Origin: Azolla caroliniana
Lineage: Eukaryota; Polypodiophyta
Assembly (NCBI GenBank): GCA_043228905.1
Contig: JBHGNT010000001.1
Coordinates: 16,306,001-16,370,000 of the forward strand
DNA length: 64,000 nucleotides
Direction of reading: 5' to 3'
Shown here piece after piece: positions 41,238 through 52,084 of this stretch. Position 1 is the first letter of the stretch; each line of letters opens with the position of its first letter. The position numbers were made by a program, and so were the translations under genes. A model generated the notes under the pieces. That model was given only the letters and a program-made list of their open reading frames with translations, was not told where the DNA came from and searched no databases.

Positions 41238-42703
41238 AATGAATAATCAAATGGGGAGCGCTCTCCCTAGAGAGAAGTTGGATTGAAACAACTTTGCATC
41301 TTGGGAGTACAAGATGCACCAATACCTTGTCGGTCAAGGATATTGGAGCTTCATTAAAGGAGCACAAGAAAATCGACTCGACCCTAAAGACGCCGACTTC
41401 TCAACATGGGAGCAAGCGGCAAGCTGAGTGATGTATTGTTTAACGACATGTGTTCATGACCACATGCTCGAGAAGCCGAGACGCCGAAGGAAGCATGGGA
41501 GAATCTCAAGAAGATTTTCGCCATCAACACGACAAAACGAAAGCATCAACTCCACCAAGAGTTGAACAACATCTAACAAAGGGATATCTCCATCAGAAGC
41601 TACACCTTGAAGATCAAGGAGCTTTGTGACTCGCTTGGCTCAATAAGCATCAATGTGGATGATGATGAGATGGTGCAAATATGCCTCGGCGGCCTTGCAC
41701 CACGGTTCGGCGCGATGAGGACCGTCGTACTAGCACGAGAACATCCTCCCTCTTTCTTAGATCTTCAATCCATGTTGTTGGTCGAAGAAAACCATGTTCG
41801 AACAAGGAGCAACGCCTCGGAAGGCCACATTCTCTACAAACACATTTGAATGGAGGAAGAGGACACGACCGAGCAAGAGGCCGATTTGGCCAAGGACGAG
41901 GCGGACGAGGCCCGACTTTGGAAAACAACTCGCAATTTCAGCAACAAGATAGAAGCCATCGAGGAACCTTCGGAACAAGGGGGAGCTTCTATTCCGGTCT
42001 GAGTCGACAAAACTCGATCGAATGCGGATATTGCGGTAAAATCGGCCACCACGAAGAAGAGTGCCGAAAGAAGATGCGCGAGTCAGCTTCCACAAGCTGA
42101 CAACTCACCAATTATGCCACCAACTCTGACTATGACGATCATGGTGGAATGTTTGTGATGAGACATAGAGCAAATTCTATGTCGGCTTCTACTTCAAATA
42201 GTGCCTCTAGTCCGAAACACGTATGGTCCGTCGAATCCGGTGCTTCGAACCATATGACGTCTCATCAAGAATGGTTCCGAGAACTTCAAAAGCCGGACCG
42301 ACTCGGTTATGTCGAAACCGGAGACAACATTACTCATCCGATTCGGCACATCGTCAATGTTCCATTCGGAAAAGAAGCTAACCAAACTTACATTAAGAAT
42401 GTCTTGCATGTACTTACCATTACTAAGAATTTGGTCTCCATCGGCCAAATTGTTGAGCAAGGGATGCAAGTTCAATTTAATCAAGGCGGTTGCTTCATCG
42501 AAAAAGAAGGTCAACTCATCGCTCGCGGATGAAGAGAGGGTCGAATGTTTATTCTCGACTCGCACAAGATGAAATTGGCCATGTTTGCAAAGGGCACCAA
42601 AGTTAACACCAACATAGAGTTGTGGCACAAGCGGATTGGCCACATCAACCTCCAAAAGCTCAAGGCAATGCAATTGAAAGGAGTCTTCATCGGATTCCCG
42701 ACC
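41238..42703 (+). pseudogene. Copia-4 gag, protease and GAG-pre-integrase
   Basis: The gag starts at ATG 41238 (MNNQMGSALPREKLD) and hits a stop at codon 16. Later parts read SWEYKMHQYLVGQGYWSF and VDDDEMVQICLGGLAPRF. The knuckle CGYCGKIGHHEEEC lies in another frame (about 42020-42065). The protease site is VWSVESGASNHMTS, where Glu replaces the catalytic Asp, so it is inactive. The frame continues with HIVNVPFGKEANQ and ELWHKRIGHINLQKL, and stops being legible at 42703, the left edge of the 814-bp insertion. Confidence 0.8.
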
Positions 42704-43517
42704 ATGGTTGTTTAAATACCCACATTTAACGTTTAAATACGTATAGTACCAAATTATTTGTATAGTACGTACTATACCTCAATGTTGTTCAGTCAAATAT
42801 CATGTACATTTGTCCAATACGGTATTTAACATATTTATAGAAAAACAAGTATAATACATATTTATAAAGAAAATGTAAGTAAAACCCCAACAAAAACCAA
42901 AAGAAAAAAAAGATTTTAGTGAAAAAGAAGCCAAAGGAAGGAAGAAAGAAGAATAAAAGAGACGACGATGAAGAAGAAGAAGAGAGAAAAGAAGGCATAA
43001 ACCTGTCCTAACTCTAAGTGTGATAATCGGAGAAGATAAAAGAAGAAGAAGAATAAAACAAAGAAAAGAGAAACCTATCATGAGTGATAATCGTAGACGA
43101 TTCCTCAATCTATAAAGCCATAATTGTAAATAATTACAATTTGAGGTAGAACATCGTGATACACACTTAAACTGATTTATAGAATAAGGGAATGTCGACA
43201 TCCATATTACTGTATTTTAGGATGTGAAATGTTCAAATGCCTTATATGCATTTTAGGATGTAGAACTATATTGTACATCACAAAATTGTGTAAACATAGA
43301 TGTTTTTTACAATATTATAGATATTTTTTAGAAAGGTAAATAATTTTCAAATTCTAGAAGTATTTAATGTACTATACGTAAAATACGTATTTTATAAGTA
43401 TTTAACATATTAAGAAAACGTATTTAACGTATTTTTAAATTGGGAGGTACTATATGCGCATTAATACGTTCTATACGTATGGTATCCATACCGTACCTAA
43501 CAACCTAACAACCTTGC
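42704..43517. mobile_element. 814-bp DNA-transposon-like insertion in Copia-4
   Basis: The 8-bp sequence TCCCGACC occurs at 42696-42703 and 43518-43525, and removing the 814 bp plus one copy restores the Copia-4 frame (GFPTFKEKE). The ends carry GGTTGTT in inverted orientation (ATGGTTGTTTAAATAC left; GCAAGGTTGTTAGGTT as the reverse complement of the right). Motifs of the kind TTTAACGTATTT and ATACGTATAG recur near both ends. No transposase frame is present. An 8-bp duplication suits hAT, but the exact superfamily is uncertain. Confidence 0.7.
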
Positions 43518-43870
43518 TCCCGACCTTCAAAGAGAAGGAGATTGAAGGCGTATGTGTAGCATGTCAATTCGGCAAGCAACATTGGCACCCATTTTCGAAG
43601 GAGAGGAACATGAGCAAAGGCGTACTCGACGTAATTCATTCTGATGTATGGGGACCGGCTCAGAGGGCAACATTCAACGGATATCGATACTACGTGGTCT
43701 TCATCAACGACTTCTCCAGGCACACCTGGATCTACCCCATGCGGCAAAAGAGCAAAGTGTTCGGACACTTCCAAAAATTCAAGAGTGGAGTTGAAAAGGA
43801 AACAGGTCGACATGTACGATGTCTTCGATTGGATAGAGGAAAAGAGTACATCTCCGACGAATCAGAGTAG
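43518..43870 (+). pseudogene. Copia-4 integrase, N-terminal half
   Basis: The frame KEKEIEGVCVACQFGKQHWHP, SKGVLDVIHSDVWGPAQ (first Asp), RYYVVFINDFSRHTWIYPMR and RCLRLDRGKEYISDE covers the zinc-binding end and two thirds of the core. In the second catalytic motif Arg-Gly-Lys replaces the usual Gly-Gly-x. It ends abruptly at 43870, where minus-strand Copia-5 sequence begins. Confidence 0.8.
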
Positions 43871-43877
43871 GAACTTC

Positions 43878-44191
43878 CACCCGTAAGTCCTGCAGCAACA
43901 ACCTAAGCTAGATAGCTTCACATGTCGCGACGGTGGCTCCTCTATACTCAACCTCAGTGCTTGACAAAGCCACTCTCGGTTGCTTCTTATTGCTCCACAC
44001 TACTGTTGTGCTTCCAAGAGAGAACATGAAACCTAACGTGGATTGGCGATCTGACACATCTTCGGCCTAGTCGGCATCCGTATAGCCGACTAACTTTTCG
44101 GCTATATTGTGTCGGTATAGTAGTCTCGGACCCTTCGTGCTCCTCACATATCTCAATAGTCGATGCGCGCATTGAAGATGCTCTATTGTCG
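43878..44191 (-). pseudogene. Copia-5 RNase H, C-terminal piece
   Basis: In shifting minus-strand frames this reads YVRSTKGPRLLYRHN-like, KKLVGYTDADYAED-like, RQSTLGFMFSLGSTTVVWSNKK-like, then ALSSTEVEYRGA-like sequence, the core of a copia RNase H. Frame changes and stops are present. It stops matching near 43878. Confidence 0.65.
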
Positions 44192-44911
44192 TGTTGGGAG
44201 ACAAGTCCCTCCGGATGGGAAGGGAGAAGAACAATGCTGATGAATAAACTCGGCCGAGGCCGAAACCGGATGGTGCAGACCCGGTATGAACCGGATGAGG
44301 AATACCCGGCTACAAAGAGCCGGATGGTGCAGACCCGGTATGAACCGGATGAGGAGTACCCGGCTACGGAGAGCCGGATGGTGCAGACCCAGTATGAACC
44401 GGATGAGGAGTACCCGGCTACGGAGAGCCGGATGGTGCAGACCTGGTATGAACCGGATGAAGAGACATATTCGTAAATATGTTTATGAGAGTCCATCGAG
44501 GCTATATTTGTAAATAGCCAAAAAATCATATTAGTATAAATATGACTTAGGGCAAACTTTTAGTTGTGGTTGTCGTTTCTTGTTGGTGCAAGAGAAGAGA
44601 GAGTGCGTAACTGTACATAGAGAGAGAGAGAGAAAGAGGTCATTGCCTCTGTTGTAACCGCCGCCTGTGGCGAAGATCTGTGAGCACGAGGTCGTTGCCT
44701 CAGTGAACTCACTATTGTACATTCTTACATAGTGACAGTTTGCAGCCTGTGGGCTGCCATGGTTTTTCCCCTAGTTTGGTGTTTTCCACGTAAACCTCCT
44801 GTGTATCTTCCTCTTCTTTGTGTCGTGTTTTATTTCCCGTTTTTTTCTGTGTATCATTCTAAGCTCGGTTGTGGCCGAGCGTTGCGCATAAGGAGCGTTG
44901 AGTTCCCGTCA
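44192..44911 (+). mobile_element. Solo LTR of an unidentified retrotransposon, inserted in Copia-5
   Basis: The 720-bp sequence starts TGTTGGGAGAC and ends GTTCCCGTCA, with TGTCG on both sides (44187-44191 and 44912-44916), a perfect 5-bp duplication. The Copia-5 frame FMQRPT stops at its right edge and resumes at its left edge. It has a TATA-like AGTATAAATATG at about 44530 and a 54-bp tandem array. No internal region is present, so it is a solo LTR left by recombination. Orientation is set by the TATA-like box only. Confidence 0.85.
44268..44468. repeat. 54-bp tandem repeats, about 3.7 copies, in the solo LTR
   Basis: Units start at 44268, 44322, 44376 and 44430, each GGATGGTGCAGACCCGGTAT and onward to GAGAGCC. 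Differences are few. The unit length is a multiple of 3, and one frame would read RMVQTRYEPDEEYPATES repeatedly, but its place in an LTR upstream of a TATA-like box makes a coding role unlikely. Confidence 0.9.
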
Positions 44912-46030
44912 TGTCGGTCGCTGCATGAACTGACTAATCACCCCGACCAGATAGCTAAGGTCGTGTCGAGTGATAATTAAATATATAAGGCTAAATCCGA
45001 AAATTTGTCGGAACCGCTTCGCATTGCACACTGCTCCCGAGTCGGGACATAGCTTCAAGTTTCTATCGAGGGGAGTAGAGACGGATTGACAATCCGTCAT
45101 ACCAAACTTGTATAACATTTTCCATACATAATGTCATTGAGACAACAATATGTCGTTGGGGGTGTGAATCACTTCGCTCTCGAGGAAGTAGTGAAGGTCC
45201 CCTAGGTCCTTCACCTCGAATGCGTCTGACAACTGGAACTTTACTCTACCGATTTCAACAAGGTCGGGTTCGGTGACGACCAAGTCATCCATGTACATCA
45301 GAATGCAAACCGAACCCTTAGGACTTTTCTGGATGAACAACGAGGAGTCGGATTTGGAGGCCATAAACCCCATCTTACGCAACCGATGCGTGATCTTTGA
45401 GTTCCAAACACGGGGAGGTTGCTTAAGGTCGTAAAGCGACTTCTTTAGTTGACATACTGCCAACTTGTTAACCTCCGACTGAAATCCGTGTGGTTGGACC
45501 ATGTACACCTGTTCTTCAAGATCTCCTTGAAGAAGCACGTTCTTCACGTCCATCTGGTGGAGATGTCACCCTCTTGCCGCTGCTACCGCCAACACCACAC
45601 GAACCGTCGTCATCATCACCACCAGTACGAAGGTCTCGTCGTAGTTGATTTTGTGTGTATGCGCATATCCCTTGGTTACTAGTCGGGGCTTGTAACGATT
45701 GACCGAACCGTCGGCAGTGTATTTCACCTTATACACCCACTTACATCCGATCGGTTTGCAATATCAAGGAGGGTCAACCAAGTCCCATGTGTCATTGGCA
45801 ACTAGTGCCGGCATTTCTTCCTCCATGGCCGAACACCATTTGGCATCCTGTGAGGCCTCCGCATAGCTCTCCGACTCGCGGACTATTACCACTTTCGTCA
45901 TGTATGCATAGTGGTGTGCCATGTACTCGTTATATCCATACTGGATCACCGGTTTCTTGTGGCAAGTAGATCGACGTAACTTCTCGTTAGCCGATCTTAG
46001 GGCCCTCTTGACCACATTCGACCTCAACTC
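44912..46030 (-). pseudogene. Copia-5 RT and linker
   Basis: The open piece 45553-45134 reads MDVKNVLLQGDLEEQVYMVQ, LAVCQLKKSLYDLKQPPRVW and ILMYMDDLVVTEPD. Here YMDD replaces the usual YVDD, and the motif remains catalytic in form. Downstream FGMTDCQSVSTPLD and RHDLSYLVGVISQFMQRPT lead into the RNase H. Upstream (46027-45764) the linker shows RRSTCHKKPVIQYGYNEYMAHHY and DAKWCSAMEEEMPAL. Confidence 0.8.
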
Positions 46031-47260
46031 TTGAGGTCTGTCTTGGCTCCGATTGTTGTCGGATTCTCCTAGATCTGACTCTGCTTCTGCTTATTCCGTG
46101 TTGTACTCCGACATCTTCATCCTCCCATTTTCTTTGCGCATGAACCGTCTCCTCAGTTCCTTGCATGGGGATAACACGGTCGAGCCTTCACTACTCACCG
46201 GTTCTTCATTCTGCTAGTCTTCTCGACTAAGCTCTTCCCTCAGACCACTCAATCGAAATGAAATTGGACTCTCTTCCAGAGTACTAAAATCCTGTTCTTC
46301 TTCTGCTTGGATCATGTCGGGCTCAATGGCCTCATCCTCAATAACCGGGAGGGCGGAGTTGTCGGGGGTTAGAGTCGGAAGTGCATATCAGGACACCGAC
46401 TCGTCGAACACATCTCGGCTTACTTGAACTTGTTTGGTCTAGAGGTTATAACACTTATACCCCTTCTGTTCATGTGAATAGCCAACTTAGATACACTTCT
46501 CTGACTTAGCACCCAACTTCTTCCTCGTCTCATCCAACACATGCACATAGGCAATGCTACCGAATACCCTCAGGTGTCTCAAGTTCGGCTTTCGTTCGAA
46601 ATACAGCTCGTGAATGTAGACCGTAGTCTAAACCACTTCGGCCCAATAAAATTTTGGCATGCTTTTCTCCTACAACATTGCCCTTGCCGCTTCCACAACC
46701 GATTGGTCTTCCTTTCAGCTACGTCGTTTTGCTCCGGCATATATCTACAACTGAATTTGTGTTGAATTCCCATTTGTTGTAAATAATAACTGAACTGGCC
46801 GGAGAAGTATTCTTTTCCGCCATTCGACCGCAGGCTCTTGATCTTTCTTTCTGTTTCCCTATTGAAGACTTTTCAGGTTCTGGAAACAATCGAAGACTTC
46901 ACTCTTCTTTTCTATCAAGTAGATCCAAGTGTGTCGGCTATAGTCGTCGATGAAGGAGACAAAGTATCGACTCCCACCTAAGCTCACATTCTGTGCCGGT
47001 TCCCATACATTTGACTGTATTAAATCGAGCTTATTCAAGCTTCGATTAAGCTCGTTGGGGAATGGAAGTCGGTGTTGCTTCCCTAGTTGGCAGGCTTCAC
47101 AAACTTGGGCCTTCAAGCCACTAAACGTCAGCAAACCGAAAACGACTTGTCTCGTTTGCAACTCCTAAAGCCTTTGGTGGTTGATGTGGTCGATCCGCTT
47201 GTGCCACAAGTCGATATCTGAATCAACCTTTTACCCTTTAGCGAACAATGCGATGAGATG
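46031..47260 (-). pseudogene. Copia-5 integrase
   Basis: The open piece 47161-46859 reads CEACQLGKQHRLPFP, LDLIQSNVWEPAQ (Asn replaces the first catalytic Asp) and RYFVSFIDDYSRHTWIYLIE. Further left are a degenerate core with MGIQHKFSCRYMPEQNDVAERKTNR (Glu kept) and a C-terminal stretch. The enzyme is dead. Confidence 0.78.
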
Positions 47261-47510
47261 TCATTTGTATCGAGGATGAACATCCTCCCTTCCTAATGCT
47301 ATGATCTGGCCTTCTTCTTCAATAAAGCACCCTAGGTGGGTGAACTAGACCTGCATCCCTTGATCAACAATCTACCGACGTCATTTGTATCGAGGATGAA
47401 CATCCTCCCTTCCTAGCGCCCTTGCTCTATGATATGGCCTTCTTCTTCGATGAAGCACCCTAGGTGGGTGAACCAGACATGCGTCCCTTAATCAACGATC
47501 TGCTCGACCG
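47261..47510. repeat. Tandem duplication of about 120 bp in the Copia-5 protease region
   Basis: TCATTTGTATCGAGGATGAA occurs at 47261 and 47381, and similarity continues for about 120 bp (CACCCTAGGTGGGTGAAC in both). The copies differ at several positions and by small indels, so this is an older duplication. Confidence 0.85.
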
Positions 47511-48430
47511 ACACAAAGTTTTTCGATATTGTCGAAATGTGCAACATGTTAAAGTCTCCCCTTTTGTCCAACATTGCTTAGGGGAACATCCCCGACATGT
47601 TCAATCGAATGCGAGGTGTTGTCTCCAATTTCGACGACTCCCAGTTGTTCCGGTTTCTTCAAGCATGATAACCACTCTTCATTGCTCGTCATGTGATTTG
47701 ATGCTCAAGAGTTTACGTACCACACCTCGTTCGGTTTCGAGGTTCTCTTCTTCATCGAGTTTGCCTTGTGCTTCATCACAAAGGTTGGCCCCTTTTTGGT
47801 TTTGGGTCCATCCGAACACTCGGCGTAGTGCGAACGCTGCCAATTTCCATGTTCAGCTCTGTTGGATCCAGATTTGTCTGAATCGGTGCGCTTCTTCCAG
47901 CACTCGCTCTCTCTGTGGCCCTTCCGACCACAGTACCAACATTCTGTTTCGGCCTTTGCTTGCCAGTTCCCGGCGCCACCTTGCTTGTGGAGGGGTCTGG
48001 AACTGTTGTCCACACCACGTATGTGTCTTCTTTCATGCTCTTGTGGACCGCCACCACTGCGTGTCAATCCACCTCGTCCTCCACGTCCACGAGGCCTATC
48101 TGCCTACCGAAGCTGCAACTTCCGGGTCGTGGTACTTGCGACGAAAATCTTTTTCAGATTTTCTCAGGCCTCCTTCGGCGCCTTCGCATCCCGAATGTAG
48201 CCCAACATCTGATTGTGTACACAAGATGCAAGGTAATACAAGACTTTGCTTGCTCCTTGTTCCCAAACCGGAAAATCCTTGTGTCCTGACTCTGAAGCCA
48301 CTTCGTTCACTCCTTCCACATAACTTCCACATAACCCCAATGTCTGTGTCCAAGAAGATACTAGTGCATCTTGTAAGACCAAGATGCATAGTTGCTAGGA
48401 TCAAGCTTCTCCTTCGAAAGTGAGTATTGT
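47511..48430 (-). pseudogene. Copia-5 gag and protease
   Basis: Minus-strand frames give a gag N-terminus (ASWSYKMHQYL-like, around 48390-48350), a knuckle CWYCGRKGHRESECWKK (about 47950-47890 in the frame 48067-47705) and the protease start VWYVNS at 47705, where Asn replaces Asp. Frameshifts and stops are frequent. Confidence 0.75.
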
Positions 48431-48532
48431 CATTCCTCTGTCCATTTTCTTCTTCTTTTCAGTTCTCAACCGAGTGTTAAGGTTTGTCTATGTTTGAGCG
48501 TTTATTGGCAACAGAGGATTCTCAACCATCAC

Positions 48533-48544
48533 GCTCCGATACCA
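48533..48544 (-). promoter_or_regulatory. Copia-5 primer-binding site
   Basis: The minus strand reads TGGTATCGGAGC, one mismatch from the usual copia site, directly after the LTR. Confidence 0.85.
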
Positions 48545-49006
48545 TGTGAAGATTAGCATGCATAAGCTACACAAACACAACTGGCTCAGCTGGATTACAA
48601 TGGAGAATAGTAAACACAAAGAACAATAGTGAGAGAGAGAGTACACAAGAGAGAGAGAGAGAGAGAGAGAGCAGAACAACAAAAAACTCTAATTCAAAAT
48701 AATACTCTACCTATACATACAAATGTGCTTAGTGACCACTTTTATACAAGTCCATAAGGGATAGTCAAAAGTACTGACAAGTACTTCAATGCTCATAACT
48801 GAGCTACTTACACTAACTCCCAAAAATATGTCTATCTACTAGACTAGGATTGTAGGCCTCTAACGACTTATCGGCTCACGCAAATCCGGGTCTCCGATCC
48901 GAGCCTAGCCAATCCACCGATCCAGGACTAGACGATTGATCTTCATCCGATCCAACTCTCGGCTTGTTCAACCGATTCGGCCCACGTTGAGCTTGCTCGC
49001 TCAACA
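48545..49006 (-). repeat. Copia-5 5' LTR
   Basis: On the minus strand the 462-bp sequence starts TGTTGAGCGAGCAAGC and ends GCTAATCTTCACA. It includes CT-rich tracts (GAGAGA on the plus strand, 48631-48672). The right boundary is deduced from the TG..CA rule and the neighbouring host-like sequence, so it has some uncertainty. Confidence 0.72.
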
Positions 49007-49656
49007 AAAGGCCACAAAAGGCCATCTCAAAATCATACCATGACCCTTATGATTGTGACAATAGGGAAGGCATTGAATCATGTTATCATTGCTTCGAGTA
49101 CAACTTGAATGATGTGATGCACAACTCATGTACATATAGAAGTTGATGCATATTCAAACCAAGTTGCTACGTTGTAAAAGTCAAAACCATATCATGCTCG
49201 TCACATCTTCAACCAACTTACATGCAAGAACATAAAATGATAAATTGTATTAATGAATCAACTCCAAAAGGGTATTACTTCAAGCATTGAGTGGACAAAC
49301 ATGCTATGGCACACTATTGATGTCGTAAATGCTTGATAAGTGGTGATATTACATCCACATTGAAATGCTAAAACACTAAGCACTAGAGTTCTTTAAGGAA
49401 AGTGTTTCAAAAGCATATTTATGTATTATAAATGCAACTATGAATCATAAATCTTTTTCAAAGAGAGGTGATAATTTATAAACCTTAGTGTGCTCACCAT
49501 TGCTTTTCAAGTAGCACAATGCAATACAAATATAAGTGACTCACCATTCTATAGACATGTCATAATGTATTCTTGACTGCAGGAAAGCAACAAATACTTG
49601 TTGTAACTAGACTCTTATATATAATGTTTGGTTCTGTAGCAAAAATAGATAACGAA
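49007..49656. other. Non-coding stretch, probable TAF9 3' UTR and flank
   Basis: This AT-rich stretch lies between the Copia-5 LTR and the TAF9 stop. I see no frame or repeat. The part nearest 49656 is probably transcribed as TAF9 3' UTR on the minus strand. Confidence 0.5.
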
Positions 49657-49938
49657 TCACTTGTGAGGCCTTGTACTACCAACAAGGCTAAATGTAACCT
49701 TCCTTTGGTCTGTGTTTTGTGATGCAGGAATCAAAGTATTCTCTTTGATAGAATCAGTGGGCATTTGATTTTCTTCAACATCCATCTCTTCGGATTGTTC
49801 TGTGGCATTTATAGGTACGTATAGTTGGTAGTTAGGTGCAAGTAATGCATCTTTCTGAGGAGGTAATGATATCCCTGATCCACTTATGGCTTTTGGCAAA
49901 GGAGCTCTATTCCTAACCCTGGCTAGCTCCAATAAAGT
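49657..49938 (-). CDS. TAF9: TAF9, exon 2 (C-terminal 93 residues)
   Basis: After an acceptor GTGAATGCAG (minus strand) the frame reads [20 protein letters not shown], then [17 protein letters not shown], an acidic segment (EEMDVEEN) and [15 protein letters not shown] before the stop. This matches the conserved segment after the histone fold in TAF9 (LLELAxxRNxxPLPKxIxGxG.xLPP.xDxLLxPNYQL). The splice is phase 0 and joins PPPRE of exon 1 to TLLELA here; family members usually have Val in place of Thr. No stop or shift is present. Confidence 0.92.
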   Translation of the reverse strand, partial: TLLELARVRNRAPLPKAISGSGISLPPQKDALLAPNYQLYVPINATEQSEEMDVEENQMPTDSIKENTLIPASQNTDQRKVTFSLVGSTRPHK

Positions 49939-50253
49939 CTGCATTCACAAAAGTTAAACTTCAATCTATTTCGTTTTCAGATATGTATTGCATTATACAG
50001 TGTCAGGATACAAGTTCCTCTTTCTCATTCACATAGTAAGACTTATGCACTAGTCATGGTTGAATTTTTATTAACCCATAGAGATGGGTTCAAATTCTAC
50101 AATTTTACTAGATAACAATGAAATATGTTTAGGTTAACAGCATGTCCTTCTAGCCAACTATAAATAAAAATAAATTTACTCATTTGTTGTTACCGAGTGG
50201 GAAACTAGACTTGGTGTATGCATTACACACTTACAATTAACACATCTACATCT

Positions 50254-50254
50254 G

Positions 50255-50308
<54 letters not shown>
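50254..50308. repeat. CT/AT microsatellite in the TAF9 intron
   Basis: About 12 CT repeats are followed by about 15 AT repeats. Confidence 0.95.
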
Positions 50309-50312
<4 letters not shown>

Positions 50313-51805
50313 CCAGTTGTCTAGTGTTACTCCGGTAGACACAAAACAACATAATATAATTTTCAAAGCAGGCATAAAATATCATGGGGCTGGAATGAGC
50401 CGAACCATAGATGACCATGAGGAGGTATTGTTGGTGGTGCGTGGGAAATGAGACTCGGTGATCTCTGCATTACAAACTTATCAATTGGGCAACACATCCT
50501 GGTCTCTTTTTCTGTCTCTCTATATGTATAATTTATTTGTCTGATAGGCCAGTTTTACTCTCCCTGGAAAACTATTTTTTTTCGAACTAAGCATATAATA
50601 TCGTGGGGGTGCAATGAGTTGAAGTACAGGAGAGCAAGAGGATGTATTGTACCAGTATATCTGTAAACCAAGAAAATCCAACGATCCATGAATTTGAATA
50701 CTCGCCTTTTGTCTTGCTTAATTGACAAAACTGATTTAAAATCCCACGCCCAAGACCTTTTTGATAATGTATACAAGAGTCGGTATACAAGAGTCAGTAT
50801 ACAAGTTATATGTTTTGGAAAGAGTTATGTTGTTTATAGGTGTTGTACACACAAGTATTCATAGTGTACTTTATGTACCCATGAGATCATCATGAGGAGC
50901 ATGACTAAGAAAAGAAAGAATCATTGCTGTGTACAGATTTCTACAGACACCATTCCAGAGTACCCTGGTCGGGCTTTGCTGTGCAAGAAGTATTATGAAG
51001 TATAGTATTTGGTAGAGCACTCAAGACAAGATGCTCTGATGCCTACAGATTACGCAGTCTCTGTACCTGGATGGGGGAGACATGGTTTACTTCTCAGGAT
51101 TTCATCGCATCATTGCATTATCATGTACAGCCTAGCCTGTCCATCAACTTATGAAGAAAAATATCATACTGATGCTAGAACATAAACAGACCCTACAACA
51201 GAGTTTATGGGGTGGTATACATGTCTCACCTCAACCCCTTTTCTCTAGCACCTATATATTGTACCTTAGGTCTAATGTTATATTGTACCTTAGCTTTCCC
51301 TAACATACATACATTTTGAAGCTTGATGTCTTTATCCCTATAATTTGTACATGGTTAATTGTATTAAATACTATGTAACTACCGGTTTGACAATGAAACC
51401 AAAGAGACAATTGCATGCCAAGGAGCCAAATCATCCTTGGTAATATGATTGTATTGGGCTCTCTCATGTTTGCCAAACCATCTGAAGAAATCATTACCAA
51501 TTGTAAACCCACCTCATCATTACGATAATTATCATGGATATTTAGGAAACCTAGAGTTTTTAATTTTGTTTTAGTACGGATAACTTGAAGGCAACCATAT
51601 TTATAATCATGGTTTTATCTCATTGGCTGATTTCAGTCTCCAATATGGGTGAGGAAAAAGCAATCCCCTTCCCCAAAGCTTAGAGAACAAGAAAAGTTAC
51701 CACTAGAGCTTGAACACTTATACTGCAACTTCCAGATGATGCGAGAAAATTGACTTTCTCAAAAAGCAAGTCACGGTACAAGGGTTGGATGGTCTCTGAA
51801 ACTTT

Positions 51806-52084
51806 GTGATGACTTTAAAAACATGCAAATCAGGCACAAAACAATGTATGCCACAGATCATCTACACTCAAAGGGAAAGCAAGTCGGTGGTTTACCGAGA
51901 TGGTGACATCATCATCAATGGCAAGGCCCTCAAAGTGGGATTCATGACCTATGAGATTACAGAATCAGAACACTCATTGCAGTGTGGAACTGCAACAGAG
52001 CACTTAGGAGACATTCAGGAAGAAAAAAGAGGCCATGCTAGGACAAGACATCCTCCTCGTTACAGACACATATCAATGCCCTAA
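51806..52084 (+). other. Unassigned 92-codon frame in the TAF9 intron
   Basis: The frame MMTLKTCKSGTKQCMPQIIY ... HARTRHPPRYRHISMP is open between stops, but it lies in an intron, antisense to TAF9, and resembles nothing I know. A frame of this length occurs by chance in DNA of this kind, so it could be spurious or an old transposon piece. Confidence 0.2.

Larger units (their letters stand above)
40631..43870 (+). mobile_element. Copia-4: truncated Ty1/copia element (5' LTR to integrase)
   Basis: The 453-bp 5' LTR (40631-41083) is followed by a degenerate PBS (TGGTATTAGAG), gag, protease and the first half of integrase. An 814-bp insertion splits the GAG-pre-integrase region. At 43870 the element ends within the integrase core and joins Copia-5 sequence in the opposite orientation. 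The 3' half and 3' LTR are missing. Protein similarity puts it near Copia-1. Confidence 0.85.
43871..49006 (-). mobile_element. Copia-5: truncated Ty1/copia element on the minus strand
   Basis: The 5' LTR (48545-49006) and PBS lie at the right. Gag, protease, integrase, RT and RNase H remnants follow leftward to 43871. The RNase H is split by a solo LTR (44192-44911). The left end breaks off within RNase H against Copia-4, so the 3' LTR is absent. Many stops and frameshifts are present. It is related to Copia-1 and Copia-4 in protein, but the LTR sequence is different. Confidence 0.82.

Noticed and set aside
42789-43201. Minus-strand frame of 133 codons rich in Leu/Phe/Ser
   Set aside because: It reflects an A/G-rich plus strand inside the 814-bp insertion and resembles no protein.
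44186-44476. 96-codon repetitive protein (RMVQTRYEPDEEYPATES repeats)
   Set aside because: It coincides with the 54-bp array inside a solo LTR, so the open frame follows from the repeat length.
40626-49011. Copia-4 plus Copia-5 as one integrated unit with a common target duplication
   Set aside because: The flanks TGAAG and AAAAG agree at only 3 of 5 bases and the LTRs are unrelated.
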